DNA from: Ischnura elegans
Taxonomy: Eukaryota > Arthropoda > Insecta > Odonata > Coenagrionidae
Direction of reading: 5' to 3'
Assembly (NCBI RefSeq): GCF_921293095.1
Contig: NC_060259.1
Span: forward strand, 3,286,001-3,350,000
DNA length: 64,000 nt
The notes below the pieces were generated by a model. The model did not search any database and was not told the origin of the DNA. It saw nothing but the letters and a program-made list of their open reading frames with translations. The position numbers were made by a program, and so were the translations under genes. Below are positions 21,261-34,039 of the stretch, in pieces; within the stretch, counting starts at the first letter, position 1, and each line of letters starts with the position of its first letter.

Positions 21261-23819
21261 TAGAGCGTTCCACATTTAGTTGACAGTACGGGCCTTATGG
21301 ATAACAGTGTTGCCAAGCTTCCGCTCCGCCGGCAGGCATCCTAACAGCGCATGCAACCACACATAATAGAGCGCCAAAATGGTTTAGTTCAAAAAGGAGT
21401 TAAGGATCGCACGAAAGACGACGTAAATTAAGGAAGTTTTTAGCGTAAATTACAATACCTTTGCTGCAATATAAAAGGAAAAGTCTTTTGTTATTTCATG
21501 TACGTACTTATTCAATGCACAAGCTGAATAATGAATAATCTGTAATGTAAAAAATAACAATAAATTGAAGGATAATAAAAATTATAGCCGCTCCTGAATG
21601 AGACAAAATTTCTATTCCTTCCATATTATGCGATATTTTTTGGCTCTAGCTAGTATTACATGAAAGGCGATGTTGTATAAGACTTCATCAATCTTTAATT
21701 TTTCAAAATTTTCCCGTACTTGGTTTATTGTAAATTAAAGATCTCTTATAAATCTGACATCTTCAAAGCTAATTTCCTTAATGCTCCTTTTCCTCCACAT
21801 TGTAGTAGGCAAGGATTCCAATTTCCTTGAGTAATAAGAGGCATTATCAACCACTATAATTGATCCTTCGGGTAAGTTTGCAAGAAGTGAGCGCTCAAAC
21901 CATCTCTCGTAACACTCGCCACCCACTTCTTCATGCTCATCCATTGAGTTCTTTTTGTACAGAAACACATGCGATGCTCCTTTTATGAACCCATTTTCCG
22001 TTCCTGCGTGTATAATTGCAAATCGTCCTCCTCGGGAAGTGGGGGCCAAGCCCAGTATTTAGTCCAGCAAGGAAAGCTTGACGCGGATTTTCTAATTGTT
22101 TGTTTCGCAAACTAATGTTCACTATTTGTCCAACATTAATCCAACTTTCGCCTGTAAATACACTCGTCCTGTGTTCGCGACGATATTTTTTTAGCTACCT
22201 TAGATAATTAATTGTGCCACCAACGAATAATATCATCCCTTTCGATAAGGATGATTCTTTTCCCCCTGCGTTCGTACACGAAGCCTATGTCCAAAAGAAG
22301 ACGATATAGTGTTGTCCTTTTGGAATCTGGGAGAATACTATCCATATTCACCAGGTTTCAGATGGATTTTAAAGTCGGAGGAATAATTTTCACGAAGGAT
22401 TCATGTACCTTCCTTCTAATTCCCGATCTCACCAAACCGTCGAAAATCACCGCCCCCGAATTTTTGTAAGGCTGTCTAATTTATTTAGTTTTTGAAGGAG
22501 TTACCAATGGACCACGGGAGCTTTCCTTTCTCACTCTGTAAATAGTGAACTCCTAGCACCCAGTAGCCTTCGAAACTTCTCGGCAGGCCTCACTAATGCT
22601 GAGAGATTTCCTTATGTACGAGAAGACTTAGAGTCTTTCGCGGCTTATGAGCTTCTCACCTTTTCTCCTCTTCTTTGTATCGGACATATTGATTGCGCGT
22701 GTTACAGCAAAGATAAATGTAAAACACACTTCACAATTTTCAAATTCAGAAGACTATACAACACTTGTTCACTCCAAAAAAATGCAATGACAAACTGAAC
22801 GCCTTCGTAAATTCTTCCCTCGGCCCCTTCGGCCTGGGTCGCTTTTGGGGCAAGTTTTATGGTACCCTATGAAAGGAACTCAGAAAAAAACCCGAGCCCT
22901 CTTTTGTAAATGCGTGCACTGGATGGGGTAGTGTTTGGTACAGATTATGAGATATTCTTTTTCTTGGTTTCCCCGATGGGACCTAAACACCCAAGGCGAA
23001 AGAGTCTTACTTCCAAGCCGCTTGCTTACTTTCGTGTATCAATGTATTCAGATAAAAACACTGCTGTTAAGACGTATGAGTAGGTATTCCCTGTTTAGGA
23101 TATCAAACGAATAGATAAACACATTTCATAGTATGCATTGACAAAAAACTCCTTTTCCGCCCGAGAATTTTCCCTCTGCGCGCAAGAAAAAGCAAGAAGC
23201 CCGGCCCAGCGGCACCGTAATATTTTTTCTTAAGATAAAAACCTTGTAACTCGCTTCAGATTTGATGTAAGTCAATGATGTTTTCACCAAAAATAACCTT
23301 GTAGTTTTCTTCACATTTGATACGCAGCATATGGGGACCTATGATGTAAGAAACGTAAGTTAGTAAGCGACTACTTTTTACCTTGCAAAAATCAAAATTT
23401 TCTTGTCCTAAAGTGTGTTACGTCGGCATAACAATATTAAAACTCAATATTTGTACAATTGGTGAAGACCTTCAAGGAGAAAATAGTGTGAAGAATATTT
23501 TGCACAAAATTCAATTCAATACAGACAACGGTCAGGTAGAAATTGCGAGAAGAAGATAAAGTACAAAAATACACGTTTCTGACGGAAATTTACGGAAATG
23601 TTTTTTATAGCTTTTGTAATAATTTTTATCGAAAAACTATTGGCACCAATGAATGCAGCACCTTTTTATACATTAGAATGCAAATTTTAATCAGTGCATA
23701 ACGCAACATTAATTTTTGTGCTGTTGTTGACAACACTGCGCTCCTGGCCTTATGGAGTTTAACATGGGAAACGATTCTCCATAAGAGCCCATACTGTCAA
23801 CTAAATGTGGAACGCTCTA
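21261..23819 (-). mobile_element. Tc1/mariner-superfamily DNA transposon (2559 bp), defective
   Basis: The ends are inverted repeats. The outer 28 bases (from TAGAGCGTTCCACATTTAG) match perfectly, and homology continues with a mismatch and a one-base gap to about 42 bp. Both ends are flanked by TA (21259-21260 and 23820-23821), the target duplication of the IS630-Tc1-mariner superfamily. A broken DDE transposase lies on the minus strand at about 21735-22190. Roughly 1.6 kb to the right of the transposase has no recognisable coding sequence. Confidence 0.88.
21735..22190 (-). pseudogene. Broken DDE transposase (IS630/Tc1/mariner type)
   Basis: On the minus strand a segment near 22165 reads SVFTGESWINVGQ and is followed by GGRFAIIHAGTENGF near 22030 and GSIIVVDNASYYS near 21850. 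These match the order of the first and second catalytic motifs of DDE_3-type transposases. In relatives the first motif normally reads T-D-E-S. Here the aspartate is glycine, so the catalytic triad appears to be lost. The frame also shifts near a G-run at 22038-22050. The third catalytic residue was not identified. The family placement within the superfamily is uncertain. Confidence 0.65.
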
Positions 23820-23821
23820 TA

Positions 23822-24477
23822 GCAGTAAAGTAAGAGTTTTTCAAATAGAAAACCTTAATAACCTCCCGTATCTCCAAGGAGTTGACTATGATTATCCCCA
23901 CCGACAAGAGGAAATTCGCAACACGTAGTAACGGTGTGAAACAGACATAAATACAATGCTTCAGATGAGAGCCATATCGATGGGGTGCAGCGTCTCACGA
24001 GGAAAGCAGTTGAGGAATCAGCCCCTTTTCCATACAATACAGGAGCAAGGTTTCCCTCGATGCAAGCCACGCATTCAACCTTCCCAACATTCAAGAAAAC
24101 AGGCACTCGTTTTTTTTATGAGACACGCAGAATACATCAACGGTTGCTTTTTCTGCAAGAATGAAAGAAAAACTAAGCAATTCGAAGCATAAGGTTGTAA
24201 TTGTTCCCTTCACAAATTCGGAGAAGAATATGCATTCCAATATTTGAGACCACGACGAACCATGCGAGGTAGCGAATTCCAAGAAAACACTCATTTGCCT
24301 TAATGCTGACGACCAAATAAAAAGACAGGAGTCTCATGAACGAGTCCAAGACAATCGGACCACATGAATGAGACGCTTCTTCACAACGGCGGCACACACC
24401 GTGTGGCAGCCATAAACCCAAAGAAAAATTCCGCGTGGTTGATCTCAAGCGAACTAGGCGGAAATCGTACCGATGCC
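23822..24477. other. Intergenic, no recognised gene
   Basis: Several overlapping frames of 66-91 codons on both strands, none with a recognisable domain. Confidence 0.45.
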
Positions 24478-24480
24478 TTA

Positions 24481-24714
24481 AGGCCGTTTTACACGGTACA
24501 CGGAATTGCGCAGGCTAGAGCTGCATTAATTTCTAAAATGGCGTGGAATTGCGCGAATGCATGAACGAAATTAGAACAGGGGCTATTTTGCCGTCTCGCA
24601 TCCACGCATTCTCGCATGTGTTCCAGCAATTAACCGCTTTACACGACACAATTTTGATTGCGCCTTCACACGTACGTCAGACTGCGCAATTCCGTGTACC
24701 GTGTAAAACGGCCT
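24481..24714. mobile_element. MITE flanked by TTA (Harbinger-like), 234 bp
   Basis: The ends are inverted repeats of about 32 bp beginning AGGCCGTTTTACACGGTAC, flanked on both sides by TTA (24478-24480 and 24715-24717). This size, the long terminal repeats and the 3-bp TWA-type duplication fit a PIF/Harbinger-derived MITE. It has no coding capacity. Confidence 0.85.
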
Positions 24715-24717
24715 TTA

Positions 24718-27394
24718 GAATAAGAGACGCGGCAAGCCGGTCCATTCGAAAGAGACGAAAAATAGAGAAACCTTAACGAAAATGAGAAAAGCTATCTGGT
24801 TCGTCTCCGCTGCCCCACTAGGAAGTTACTCCGAAGCGAGAATAGGTCACAGGTTGAAACTCCACTTGTCCGGAAAAACTGCTGTTCATTCATTCAACGT
24901 TCATTTTATGCAGATTTATAAAAATAAGTAGGCTTTAAGGTTAAGTCACAGGAAAACTAAAAAAAGAATGGAAGCGGGAGTCGGTAGGCACGCATCCAAT
25001 TCATGTATCCAAGTCGCGTCCATTATATTTTGTTTATTTATAATTTATCTTTATTAATCTTCATCCATAGCAACTCAGGATTTGGTAGGAATAAATATTT
25101 CCATTTCTCTGGTATTATCACCTAATTCAGAGACAATAATCACACTATCGCCAACATTGATAAACATAATATATTGATCGCGGTAGTCCTTCACAACGGT
25201 AAATTTTCAAAACATTTACTTCGTGAAAGAGAATATTAGGAATTTTATTCGTCGTTTCTTCCGCTCATATTCCGTGAAACGCCATGTGCACCACATAGCA
25301 TCCACCGAGATCAAATGACATCAAGAATTCTCACACAGCTCCCCTAAACCATGGCGCGAGTTAATTAATTTGATTTCTCCAAATGAAGCCAGGAATGCGT
25401 TGGCACGCGGCCGTCGCTGTGTGCTCCTTACCTCAATTCCCAACTTATTTCATGACCTCTGCCGCAAAATTTAATTGCTAGGCAAAAGACAAATTCAAAA
25501 TAAACGACAGCAACCGCAGGCTTTGTGCACACACAGCAACTGCGCTAACGCGATTTTCCCTTTTCAGAAGAATTTCATTACTGGGGCACCGGAATTTTAA
25601 ATAAAGCTGACACATGCTGAAATTCTTCGATGCACGACTGGTTTACGGGCAATGAAATCAGAAAAATGAGAAGATAGTCTTTCCGGAAATGCTACGAGGA
25701 TATAATTACGATTGGGATTACACGTTAAACAGCTGAACAACATGATTTATCAACCAGCTCACCGCAACCACTGAAACACTATAAGAAGAGCCATATGAGT
25801 CATTAGCAAAACATTTTTGAGAATGGGAGCATTCGCCTTCGCTTTCAATGTTTAGAAATGTCACCGTGCAAAGGAAGTGTTTACAAATCAAATTAGGCCA
25901 CAAATTCGAAGGTCTAAGAAACATAAATGGATATGAATAAAATATGAGACTTTATAGCTCTAAATGATTGCGAACTCACTGGCAACATGACCCATCAATG
26001 AAGTATCAATCCAACAATTAATAGCACATGGTAACAAGGCAGAGCAATAAATTTTCCTTTTTTTTCTAGTGCATTCTGGAATACTTTTTCTAGCCATAAC
26101 ACAATGAGATACAATTACAGGTAAAATAACATTTTAACAGACCATGTGAATATCTGAATTACTAATTTAACGATTGCAAATATTTATGCCAATAACCACA
26201 ATTTAGAAGTACAGCAACGTATTTATAAGGGTTAGGTTTTAGCCCATGATGTGAAGCATGGAGTTGGCAGAAATATTTAGATATATAAGATATACGTTTC
26301 ACCCACCTGTTCTATATCGTCCAGAAGACATTAACATGAACCGCTGACCCTAGATTCGACCAACCAGTAAACCAATCTATAACACAGTAAACTAATCGGC
26401 TGATGCGTGTTGAAACTTATTTTATCAACCGTAGGTATATATAATTGACGCAAATCACACATAAGGTTAGACAACCAAACCGCTTTTTACCGCGATAGGA
26501 ATTCCTTACAGGAATATAATCACGTAAAAAACATGATAACAGCAAATATTGTGCCCGTAAGGCCCTCCACTGGCATTAGAGCGACAACTGCTCATACCCA
26601 AACTTGGGTAAATGAAGGTACGGTATTTCGCTAGGGAATAAAGTATAACCAGAGGCATGAGAGATATATACGCGGGTTCTAAATGGTTAATATTTGACAG
26701 TGGTCACCTTTCATAAGTCACTGTTCATCCTTGATAAGCTCCATGTCTATAAATTCCTCTAGATCAAACAATGACTCCACCAATAATACACAAAAACGAA
26801 GTAAAACTCACACCGGATATGCTCCAAGAATAAGGAGTGTGAGTAAATCGCCTTTTAAAACACAGATTTACTACAGGATGAGAGCAGAATGAAATCAATT
26901 CAGTCCGGATACCGCCCAAGAGCAAACGACGGCACCTGCGAACACGCTGCTGTGTTAAGCGACCCACCCGATACACGACACTGTTCCGCTGGTTACTGGG
27001 AAAAATCTCCTAAGGGTACATTTTTTAGCCATAAACTCCATTTTAAATCACTACTCGACCAAAATTACTCCAGTAAACCTGAAAGTTAAATCCTAGAAAT
27101 TAATAACTCAGTGACTTTGATTATTCGATATGCATGTGATCGTGAAATCTCACACAGTACAGGGGGATAGTTGAGACAAAGGAGAAATTATTCAAACATT
27201 TGAATAAAGAATAGACTTCCTGAAACCATATATACCCTATACGGGTCATAGGAAACGTGAAAACAACAACACACATAGGAAAAGGTTAACATTACGATAA
27301 GCAGCCTCTAAACTTCTTCGGAAAAAAGTACATCTGAATATTTCACCAGCGGCCAAAACAAAACATAAAGGAGGTAGCACTCGTGTATAGAGAC
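24718..27394. other. Intergenic, no recognised gene
   Basis: About 2.7 kb of AT-rich sequence without a recognisable element. Short frames (25718-25924 and 26764-26976 on minus, 26889-27089 on plus) have no known similarity. Confidence 0.5.
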
Positions 27395-27397
27395 TTA

Positions 27398-29272
27398 GGG
27401 TGCGATTCATAGACGGCACTTTAGGCTAAAGTATACTTTAGCCGGGCTAAAGTCTGCTTTTTCCGTTTCATAAACGCCACTTTAGAGGAAAAATGGCCGA
27501 ATCGTCACTTTACCGTAAAGTGCCCAACCGGAGCTCACTTTAGGGCTAAAGTGTCCTTTACGGATGAATAAATATGGCTGCACCGGCTGTTATTGAAGTT
27601 GAAATATGAAGATATTTGGGTTACGGAAATGAATATGAACTAATTTTTTGGTGAGAACACAGCAGCAAACTGGCGCGTTTCAAGAAATAGCCATACAAGT
27701 AATATATGTCTTTTCCCTGAATATATATCGAGTCGGTATTGATGGAGATGACCCAATTCTTATATTTTGAAGTTTAACTCTATCGGTCGTGTGATAATTA
27801 CAACACAGTAATTGGTTGAACAGGTTGGCATAATTTATGCTGATTTTATATACAAGTTAATTGTTAAGTTCTTAGGTTATTTATACGTTCACATTCTAGA
27901 ATTTTCCTTAAAGATACTTGAATATGATAGCAAAATTCTGTTTACATTGGCGTCAATAGCCTTCGTAAACAAAGACTTGATTTTCATATCGTTTGGCCAG
28001 CCAAATACTAGTTTCTACACCTTGCATTGCTTTTTAAGCGTTTTCATTCAATATTTGCTTAATGTACTCTTTCCGTATGCCTCCATATCACGCTTAACAT
28101 GTTTCTGTGATTGTGAAACTATAGAGTCGAGTTTCTGTTTCGTTTTTCGACTATACATTTGCATGTTTACAATGATGATATAAGATCTCGTCATTAAAGT
28201 CAGCAATAAAAAGTAAAATGTACTTTCCTTCATAGCCATATTATCAGCAGCAAATCAATGTTTTCTCGAGGATGTAGGATTGTTATGAAATGTTATTTAC
28301 GCAGCATCACAGACTTCACTGACATTTTTTACTGCAAAATTCGTGAATGGATACTCGGGTTAGGTATTCACATATGTCGAGGCATCTTTTAAAGTAGACA
28401 AAGAGATATTTATTGATATAAGTCCATTCTCACATTCAACATGTTTCATTGCGTGGCCATTCATTCATTGGTTTTGATGATATAGATATTCTTGACTGTA
28501 CATTCTCGTCGATTTCTCTAGAATATATAACCCCTTAGGTCAACATTCCAGGAATTAAAATATTGGTAAGCACAAAAGAATTCAAAAAACACCCATACCT
28601 CATTCAAAATATGCGTCCAACTGAGACAACCACTGATCGGTAAATCTTCAAATTAATTGGCAGTTTCAAGTTAACGCGAGAGAATTTCACTATTTCACCC
28701 ACCTTCAATGAACGTACACCATCAAACTTCGACTAACATGTAGTCCAAACAACCGTATGCAGTTAATCATAGAAAATGATCATAAAATGACGTGAAAACA
28801 TCAGCATTTGAATATTTACTTCGCTGGGAACATCGAAGGGCATTACCAATGCACGAAGCTAATTAAAAGTGATCTTTTATTCAGCCAACTCAGTCATTAA
28901 CGTACAAAAAAGCTAGTGGGGAAAAGCTTTCAATGACGCAGTATTCATTTACATTTGCACATAATATGAGAAAACGAGAAAATACAGCTTAATAAGTCTT
29001 AGCAAAATACAACACGAAAACCCAGTCGCCAGAAACATGTAAACAAGTACGCATTTAATATCGTGTGTCATCTTTTTCTTCACTTTTTCGCAGCGTTCAT
29101 TGCCAACACTCAAAATTTCAATGCACGATCGAGACTTTAGGAGCTAAAGTGCCACTTTATAAAGTGAGATCCTTGGGACGACTCTGAAACGAACTTTAGC
29201 TAAAGTCTCACTTTACCGTAAAGAGAGACTTTGTAAAGTGAGCAATTTCAGTGTCGTCTATGAATCGCACCC
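27398..29272. mobile_element. PIF/Harbinger-like DNA element (1875 bp), non-autonomous
   Basis: The ends share the 18-bp inverted repeat GGGTGCGATTCATAGACG and are flanked by TTA at 27395-27397 and 29273-29275. The first ~160 and last ~150 bases are packed with ACTTTA/TAAAGT motifs, often arranged as short palindromes such as CTTTAGGCTAAAG and ACTTTACCGTAAAGT. They look like subterminal protein-binding repeats. The interior has open frames of 123 codons (27812-28183, plus) and 63 codons (28048-28239, minus), but no DDE transposase is recognisable. The element therefore probably depends on another copy. Confidence 0.85.
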
Positions 29273-29275
29273 TTA

Positions 29276-30705
29276 GCGATTACAACTTATTTTCAACAAA
29301 TGCGGCCATGGCGGTAAATAATAAGCACTTTCATAGGAAAATTGCTGTTGAAATACCAGTTTGCTTCTTTGGCAGGGCTAACTCAGAATTGTGCTGCCAG
29401 AAAACAAACATTATTTCCACATGTACCATCATATTATTAATATTCATAAATTATACTTAATCCGGTGCTAAGCATTATCCATAGACCCAATAGAATGCAA
29501 TTCAACTGTGAACTGAGTGCAGATAAAAGTGATTCTCAAAACGTTATCCGCTGTTTGCGTTAATGTTCAATTGGCAACACTTTTCTGCATGACAAACAGT
29601 ATCATACAAAGTTTTATAGAAATATTTCAAAGAAGAGAGAAAGTAACAAAAACAGTTTTTTCCACAGTTACAAAAATTCACGTTACCTAAACGTCAATGC
29701 ATTGGTCACAGTTTAAACACGGCGCGAATATTACACATAATTGGCGGGAAATAATACGTGATGAGCCTATGATCGAGGTAATGAGTTTTTTTTAGTATCT
29801 TCGTGCGAATGAGAATATGGTCAAAAAAAAACAAAAAATAAAACCCTAATAATAAATCTACATCCTTGCAAGCGTAATAACAATCCCGAACGGCGCACGT
29901 GTAAGATGTAAACACAACAAATGGGACAATGTTGGAAGAAGATAGGGCAAAATTTCTAAATGCAAGCCGTTAATTGAATGAACAACACACATGGACTAGG
30001 TTTCTGGCAATATTAATGACACAATGAATGATGCTACAGACATCCAACAATGCTAAAGGTGGTAAAGGAGATACGTATCGGGACAGGAATAATATCTCCC
30101 ACCTTTCTGCTGCTACTTATGAAGATCCACACTATCGCTGCTGCCCCAGCACAAGCAACTTCCAGAAGATAGCTATCTAATTTACAGCTTAAACACGACC
30201 ACCGCCCAGTAGTAAATCGTCACAGCCGACACCGAATCACACTGCCCTCACCACACCGCACGCGCACTTGCGTCTGGTTTAAGATCAACCCGCAGTGCCA
30301 GGCCAAAAGCTTTTACCCCGTATATAAAGTTTGCACAGGAGATGGCGTTGAAGTTGCGTGGAAGCGCTCGACATTGGATGTGGCAGATAATCGAACTACC
30401 TGCTTAGTCAGCGATCGAAGAGGAGCCGAGGAACGATGTTTCTTATTAATATACCGCCAATGTTGTTTCTAAAATCGGCTGACGGCTTAGAAACCATTGG
30501 ATTTCAGAATACTGTGGTTCTCAATAAAATTAACATTTTTATAAGAGGGATATTTGATAGCACATTCCAGATCGCATGTATTTTTATTAAATTGGTGATC
30601 TTCGGAATAGTAGGACAACAATTTCCGAATTATTATTTTTAAACTCGAGGCTTTCATATTGGAGCAACTTTTTTCAGTTAAAGGATTTTCTAAATGTCAT
30701 CAACG
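29276..30705. other. Intergenic, possible promoter near 30320
   Basis: Mostly AT-rich. From about 30180 to 30430 the sequence becomes more balanced in composition and contains a good TATA box. The only downstream frame (30436-30642, 68 codons) has no recognised similarity. Nothing else identified. Confidence 0.45.
30319..30327 (+). promoter_or_regulatory. Candidate TATA box
   Basis: TATATAAAG stands between a C-rich upstream stretch and a downstream ATG at 30436. No convincing initiator or coding exon was found, so this is tentative. Confidence 0.3.
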
Positions 30706-30713
30706 ACTCAATC

Positions 30714-30949
30714 CAGCGGCGGATACAGCAGGGGGCGCTAACCCCCCCTTGCGGAGCTGCCCGTATTGCCAAACATTGTAGAACCACAATTATAACTTTT
30801 TATATCATAAGATGACATTGTCGTCTTTATGTTTGTAATGAATTTTATTAAAATTTTCTTAAACTTTGCATGTGACTTGATTATTTTTGTTTGGACAAAA
30901 GTAAAGGTAACTCAAGATATCTTTCGAGTTTTTTCTGTATCCGCTACTG
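30714..30949. mobile_element. hAT-like MITE (236 bp)
   Basis: The termini are the inverted repeat CAGCGGCGGATACAG on the left and CAGTAGCGGATACAG (reverse complement) on the right. The flanking 8-mers ACTCAATC (30706-30713) and ACTCAAAA (30950-30957) agree at 6 of 8 positions, consistent with an aged 8-bp hAT duplication. There is no coding capacity. Confidence 0.75.
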
Positions 30950-30957
30950 ACTCAAAA

Positions 30958-33012
30958 CTTACGAGGTTTGCATAAATTCCCTCATTACGGATGATCAGCA
31001 GCAGCGCTGGATCTAGGATAGAGACAAGGGAGCAAAGGCGTACCCGGGATCAAAACTAGAGGGGACACGCCGCTCCATTCAAACTGTCACACAGAAAAAG
31101 TTAAGCAAGCGAAATTTTCAAGAAAATTACAAAAACGCCTTATTAGTTAATAAAATTATTTGCTCGAAAATGAATTGTTAATTATAATTACATGTTTTAT
31201 ACTAATATTACTTTTCTTGAATTTAATGAAAGTTTGTACAAAACTTTCGTTTTGAACTAAATTTACTTGTACTTCTAGGGGGGCAGCTGGATACGCCCAT
31301 GCAAGGGAGGACTATAGGTGGGGGGCCTAGGGACTAACCTCCCAGCAATGGAAGAGGTCCGATCAAAATTACCATTACCTAGTATAAATTGGATACCCAA
31401 GGGGCAGCTATAACCCCTCTCAGGATTCGCCACTGAGAATTTGTGCATCAAAACTTTCTGCATTGCCTTCAATTTATTACAACGGTGCTGCTTCCCTAAA
31501 CGTAAATTTTTGAAATGTGCGGTTGGTGAGTGATGATATTTTGAAATTAATCTTAATTATTCATTTCATGCCAAAAATCCCTGACACGAGCTAGCATTAA
31601 TAATAGTTTTTAATTACTTGAGGATATAGGTACATACATGTCCCATGATATGTGGCATACCAAGGCTCAACTATACAACAAATACTATCCATACAAAGCA
31701 TGGTGACACAGTCAATAATTCATCAATAGAATAAAATTAATGTACCATGAAAAATTCCTTCGCCTTAAATTTTAAAATGGAATTTTTTTCTGCACTCTTA
31801 ATGCCTTAAGGAAATTTGTTACACAGCATAAGTCCCATGTTCTAAGGGAAAAACTGGACTTACTAGTTTTAATGAAGTTCATAATTAAATTACAACATGT
31901 CCTAGAATAAATAGCATTAGTTGTATATATAGTATTATATTGGCTATGAATGCTATCACTTGTGAAATACAATAACAAGCATACAAGCTTTTCACTGTAG
32001 CTACAACATCTGGATGGTTATCTCTCTCCATTGCCTGTTTTCTGGATTAGCCATCCAAATAAGCTAAGTTTTTTTCACATTTTTCATAGCGCCCAAGTTT
32101 CTGATCCATACAATAGTATAGAAAGGATAATTTAGTGATATATTTTAACTTTAATGGTTTTTTGACAGTAGCTTTGACTTGAGCACATTAGCTTAGGGCA
32201 AGTAGGTTGCTGAACTTTTATGTTAACTATTTTAATTTGATTTCCTTATCCTCTTTGTTGTCATTATGGTTATACAAATGTATTTTAATTCATCAACATG
32301 TTGAAATTCAAACTTGTCTACATTAAGATTCACTGCCTGTTCTCATGATTGACACTAACTAATTATTATTGATTCCTACATTTTGAAAAGGATTTCAAGA
32401 TTCCACACCCCTCCAATTCCACTACCTTCCATCTTTTTCCTGTTTGCAGGTGCACTGATGAAATGACCACAAATCGAAACAGAGCTAATGAAGTTACCAA
32501 GCTCCATTTAGTCTAATGTTATTGAGATTAATTGTTGCTAAGAGATCACTTTTCCACTGCAAAAATTTTGTTAAGTCTGAAAACGATTAAACATAATTTA
32601 TATATTATTTTGAATCCATTTTTTAGCAATTTTTCCAATATATATATGAATAAATAACTTATTAAGCTATAGGCTTTACCTCAAGCCATATGTAGAGACA
32701 AATTACATATTTTCACCAATCCAATCCTACATAATAATAACTTCCAGTCTTCATAATCAAATGGTGTCTTTAAATGATTTGAAAAATATTAAAACAAAGC
32801 AAAGAAAATTGGAAACCACAGACATCACCATATATCACTTATTACACTATATGTTACCAATGCATAACAAACTTGCATGATAGATGACTTGTCTCAACGG
32901 TAATTACATATATGTATACCTAATGCTGGATTCTAGTAAGATGTAAGATAGTCGGAAGAATATGAAGAAAACGCCTAAGGCCAATATTAAATATAAGCAA
33001 GAAGAACAAGGG
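30958..33012. other. Intergenic, no recognised gene
   Basis: AT-rich, with a GC-rich patch at 31260-31430 that may be a further MITE remnant. The end near 31433 resembles CAGTGGCGAATCC in reverse complement, but no partner with a matching duplication was found. Otherwise nothing identified. Confidence 0.45.
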
Positions 33013-33020
33013 AGCATCAT

Positions 33021-33865
33021 CAGGGTCGGATTTACCCAAGGTTATGCTACAGGCACCTCTCCACCTCCTCACTTGAGCCCCCCCCCCTCCTCCCAGATTT
33101 TTTTTGATATAGCATAGCCACTCGCATGAGGTAAGGTTCAGAAAAAAGGAATAGACAGATAGTATATGGCTGACAACATAAGTTTATGCTTGAATTTTTA
33201 TGTAGGGAAAATATTGACAATTCAATTTAAAAAACGGCTTGGAGTAAAACTATATGAAACAGTTTAACTTCTATGCAACTAAAACACTTTATGAATACCC
33301 TTTCCAAAAATAATGTCTAGCCTTAATTCGTACAACACAAAAGAAGAGTAACTGCAAGAATAAAAACATAATGTACTGCTGTAACTGAATGAACTCCGGT
33401 AGCACGAAATATAGTATAAATTAACTAATTTTAAAACGCATGAAGAGCAGTGGTACGAACGACATTTTCAATTGAACCAAGCCTCTAAAGTACAAATACG
33501 GCCAATTGCATATCTTCCAGAGAAATTAAAGTGCAGATTAAAAACATGAATGAAGACATAACAGGACCTGGCTCAAGCACAATGAGAACTACTTCAAAAG
33601 TTTCCTTCTTGCCATCTTTTTGACAAATTCATTAATTATGGCATCGCAGTTCAAGTTCTGCTACAATCCTAACCTAGCACATTTAAAGCCCTAGCAAAGA
33701 GGGCACCTGCAGGCAGAAGGAACCCTAATAATAAGCCTGCTGACGGTGGTGCACTTCTAGGCGCCTCCACTACAGATCACTGCTGACAGCCTAACAGTAG
33801 ACGCCCCTTGAACTGTGACGCCCCTAGGTATGCACCCATTTTGCCTTATGGTAAATCCGGCCCTG
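33021..33865. mobile_element. hAT-like non-autonomous element (845 bp)
   Basis: The 16-bp ends CAGGGTCGGATTTACC and CAGGGCCGGATTTACC (right end, reverse complement) differ at one base. The flanks AGCATCAT (33013-33020) and AGCATAAC (33866-33873) share AGCAT and look like a decayed 8-bp duplication. No transposase is present. A poly-C run lies near 33080. Confidence 0.75.
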
Positions 33866-34039
33866 AGCATAACTGTTATCATCAAGTTGTCCAACAATAG
33901 TACATTGCAGGACTTCCAACCTCACGCCATGTGGTTCTGTATTCTGTAGTAGGCTGCCTAGTATCACTCATTCCCTATTTTTCACAGGAAAATAGGATGT
34001 TAAAACTTTAAATTGAGCACTACACTAAACTTAATATAA

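Noticed and set aside
31005..31433. hAT-like element between CAGCGCTGGATCTAGG and a right end like CAGTGGCGAATCC
   Set aside because: The ends match poorly and the flanking bases show no duplication.
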